Below, in pieces: positions 5,835-7,369 of a stretch of DNA of 7,369 bases. A model generated the notes under the pieces. That model was given only the letters and a program-made list of their open reading frames with translations, was not told the origin of the DNA and did not search any database. The position numbers were made by a program, and so were the translations under genes. Position 1 is the stretch's first letter. Each line of letters begins with the position of its first letter. The stretch comes from CAYQEC01 sp964416425 (GTDB taxonomy: Bacteria; Actinomycetota; Acidimicrobiia; Spongiisociales; UBA5794), in assembly GCA_964416425.1 (NCBI GenBank), contig CAYQEC010000052.1, positions 1 to 7,369 on the forward strand, written 5' to 3'.

Positions 5835-7240
5835 TACCGAGCACGCGCCCGAGAGAAGCAGCCGATCCGGACCGTGGGCACCCGGATGTGCCGGGGTGGG
5901 TACCGGACGCCGTCTTCTATCAGATCTTCCCCGACCGGTTCGCCAACGGCGACCCCTCGCTCGATCCCGAGGGCGTCGTCCCGTGGTCGGCCAAGCCGAC
6001 GCGGAGCAACTACTTCGGTGGGGATCTCCCCGGCATTCAATCGCACCTCGACCACCTGGAGCACCTCGGGGCGAACGCCGTCTACCTCACGCCGATCTTC
6101 GAGGCGGACCGGGCGCATCGCTACGACACCGCCGACTACCTGCGGATCGATCACCGCCTGGGCGACCTCGAGGTGTTCGAGCGCTTCCTGGCGGCGGCCC
6201 ATGCCCGGGGGATCCGGATCGTGCTCGACGCCGTCTTCAACCATTGCGGCGAAGGTCACTGGGCGTTCCGCCACGTGCGTGCCCACGGCGCCGAATCGCC
6301 CTACGTCGACTGGTTCCGGATCGACGGGTACCCGGTTGTGCGGGACCCGGTGCCCAACTACGCCACGTGCATGGACTGCAAGTACCTGCCCCAGTTCAAC
6401 CACGACAACGAGGAGGTGCGGGAGTACCTGTTCGGGGTGGCCGAGTACTGGACGCGGCTCGGGATCGACGGCTGGCGGCTGGATGTGCCGTTCCTCATCG
6501 GCTTCGACTTCTGGCGGGAGTTCCGGCGTCGGGTCAAGGCGATCAATCCCGACCTGTACATCGTCGCCGAGGTGTGGGAGCCGGCGATCGAGTGGCTGGA
6601 GGGCGACACGGCGGACGGCGCCATGAACTACCCGCTGCGCGACGTCATCCTCGACTTCGCCTCCGGTAGGTCACCGAGTCAACGGTTCGCCGAGGATCTG
6701 GAGGCACTCTCCCACGCGCTCCCCCGGGAGAGCCACACGGCGATGCTGAACCTGCTCGGGAGCCACGACACCGAGCGGGTGCTCACGCACCTACAGGACA
6801 GCGTCGAGGCGCTTCGGCTGGCGGTGGCGCTGCTGGTCACCTCGCCCGGGCCGCCGATGATCTACTACGGCGACGAGATCGGCACCGTCGGCGCCAGCGA
6901 TCCGGGGTGCCGGACCGCGATGCAATGGGACGAAGCCACCTGGAACACCGACCTGTTCGACTGGCACCGGCGCCTCATCGAGGCGCGCAAGGAGCATCCG
7001 GCCCTCCGCCGCGGCAGCGACGAGGTGGTCCCGGTGTCCGACCGGCTACTGATTAGGCATCGGGTGGTGGAGGGCGACACGGTCATGGTCGTGGTGAACG
7101 CCGCCGGCACGAGCGCCGTGATCGACCGGAGTCTCCTCAGGGGCGCGTCCCACGTCATCCTGGGTCCGGCCGACCTGCTCGACTCGGGCGGCGACTCCGT
7201 GACGATCCCGCCGTGGGGGGTCGTGCTCATCGGCCGCTGA
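5831..7240 (+). CDS. GH13 alpha-amylase-family hydrolase (neopullulanase/cyclomaltodextrinase-like)
   Basis: This 469-aa (beta/alpha)8-barrel retaining glycosidase acts on alpha-linked glucans. FYQIFPDRFANGDPS (29-43) is the hallmark start of neopullulanase-like members. The four conserved GH13 regions are present: D133-AVFN-H138; G214-W-R216-L-D218 with D218 the nucleophile; E247-V-W-E with E247 the acid/base; and S311-H312-D313 with D313 the transition-state stabiliser. YLPQFN (185-190) sits where GH13_20 enzymes have MPKLN. The N-terminal domain (about 120 aa, CBM34-like) of many such enzymes is absent. A C-terminal beta domain occupies roughly 390-469. There is no signal peptide, so it should cleave imported maltodextrins in the cytoplasm. 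C180-x-x-C183 just before YLPQFN looks unusual. The GTG start at 5831 overlaps the permease stop (GTGA); GGAG (5817-5820) lies 10 nt upstream. Transglycosylation, pullulan or cyclodextrin activity cannot be excluded from sequence. Confidence 0.9.
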   Translation: MIPSTRPREAADPDRGHPDVPGWVPDAVFYQIFPDRFANGDPSLDPEGVVPWSAKPTRSNYFGGDLPGIQSHLDHLEHLGANAVYLTPIFEADRAHRYDTADYLRIDHRLGDLEVFERFLAAAHARGIRIVLDAVFNHCGEGHWAFRHVRAHGAESPYVDWFRIDGYPVVRDPVPNYATCMDCKYLPQFNHDNEEVREYLFGVAEYWTRLGIDGWRLDVPFLIGFDFWREFRRRVKAINPDLYIVAEVWEPAIEWLEGDTADGAMNYPLRDVILDFASGRSPSQRFAEDLEALSHALPRESHTAMLNLLGSHDTERVLTHLQDSVEALRLAVALLVTSPGPPMIYYGDEIGTVGASDPGCRTAMQWDEATWNTDLFDWHRRLIEARKEHPALRRGSDEVVPVSDRLLIRHRVVEGDTVMVVVNAAGTSAVIDRSLLRGASHVILGPADLLDSGGDSVTIPPWGVVLIGR

Positions 7241-7368
7241 GGGCGCGGCTGCTCACCCCTCTTCTCACCCTTCTTGGTGACGATCGTCGCCGCACCAGGG
7301 ATCCCGTCCGCTTGCTCGACCGAGACGATCTGGATGTCCGGATCGTCGGTGATCGGGGCCACCACCGG
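7241..7368 (-). CDS. Possible 3' part of an unidentified minus-strand gene, cut by the window edge
   Basis: Leftward from the right edge, one minus-strand frame gives protein-like text (TDDPDIQIVSVEQADGIPG, then AATIVTKKGEKRGE) with strong GC bias at third positions. The other two minus frames are Arg- and Ser-rich or stop early. I do not recognise a family. Against it, this frame has no stop at the GH13 boundary and would run antisense into that gene as far as 6865, an unusually long convergent overlap. The frame there sets third positions opposite third positions, which keeps antisense frames open by chance. It could be a true gene with a frameshift near the 12-bp tandem repeat, or a coincidence. 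Confidence 0.25.
7252..7275. repeat. 12-bp tandem repeat, two copies
   Basis: CTCACCCCTCTT (7252-7263) is followed at once by CTCACCCTTCTT (7264-7275), 11 of 12 bases identical. In the open minus-strand frame this encodes KKGE followed by KRGE. It lies 12 bp after the GH13 stop. I see no hairpin with a T-run here, so no terminator is called for the rightward operon. Confidence 0.5.
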
Positions 7369-7369
7369 A

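Noticed and set aside
7276..7291. Palindrome GGTGACGATCGTCGCC as terminator or operator
   Set aside because: It is short, with one imperfect position and no T-run, and is explainable by codon choice in the open minus-strand frame.

Overview
The window is a high-GC, actinobacterial-looking chromosomal segment that encodes a sugar uptake and breakdown locus for alpha-glucosides or maltodextrins. The taxonomic guess rests on three things: strong GC bias at third codon positions, GTG starts with GTGA stop/start overlaps, and a lipoprotein with a long Thr-rich linker after its lipid-modified Cys. That linker style is common in Actinobacteriota, including Acidimicrobiia-type genomes. This is an inference; there is no rRNA or marker gene here.

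Layout. Positions 1-192 are non-coding and hold several hairpins and a perfect 20-bp direct repeat, just past the 3' end of the first gene. Positions 193-1227 (minus) encode a compact intracellular-type GH15 glucoamylase-like enzyme. Positions 1228-1425 form the divergent control region: two sigma70-like promoters face each other and share almost the same -10 hexamer. A 17-nt-arm inverted repeat lies in the predicted GH15 leader, as does a short leader ORF whose stop overlaps the GH15 start. Rightward from 1426 come a ROK-family regulator, a lipoprotein solute-binding protein, two ABC permeases and a GH13 enzyme of the neopullulanase/cyclomaltodextrinase type (end 7240). The last three genes are packed with overlaps. 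The final 129 bases hold a 12-bp tandem repeat and a weak hint of another gene on the minus strand.

How it would work (inference from families): the lipoprotein captures an oligosaccharide outside the membrane and the two permeases import it. The ATPase is not in the window and is probably a shared MsmK/MalK-type subunit encoded elsewhere. The GH13 and GH15 enzymes, neither with a signal peptide, then hydrolyse the sugar in the cytoplasm. The ROK protein has kept its zinc site but lost the catalytic Asp of sugar kinases, so it is best read as a sugar-sensing repressor, probably acting on the shared divergent promoter region.

I did not find a clearly new biological system. The least ordinary parts are the control region (overlapping promoters, long hairpin leader, leader ORF with a C7 tract), the permease gene with no convincing canonical start, and the hairpin/repeat cluster at the left edge.
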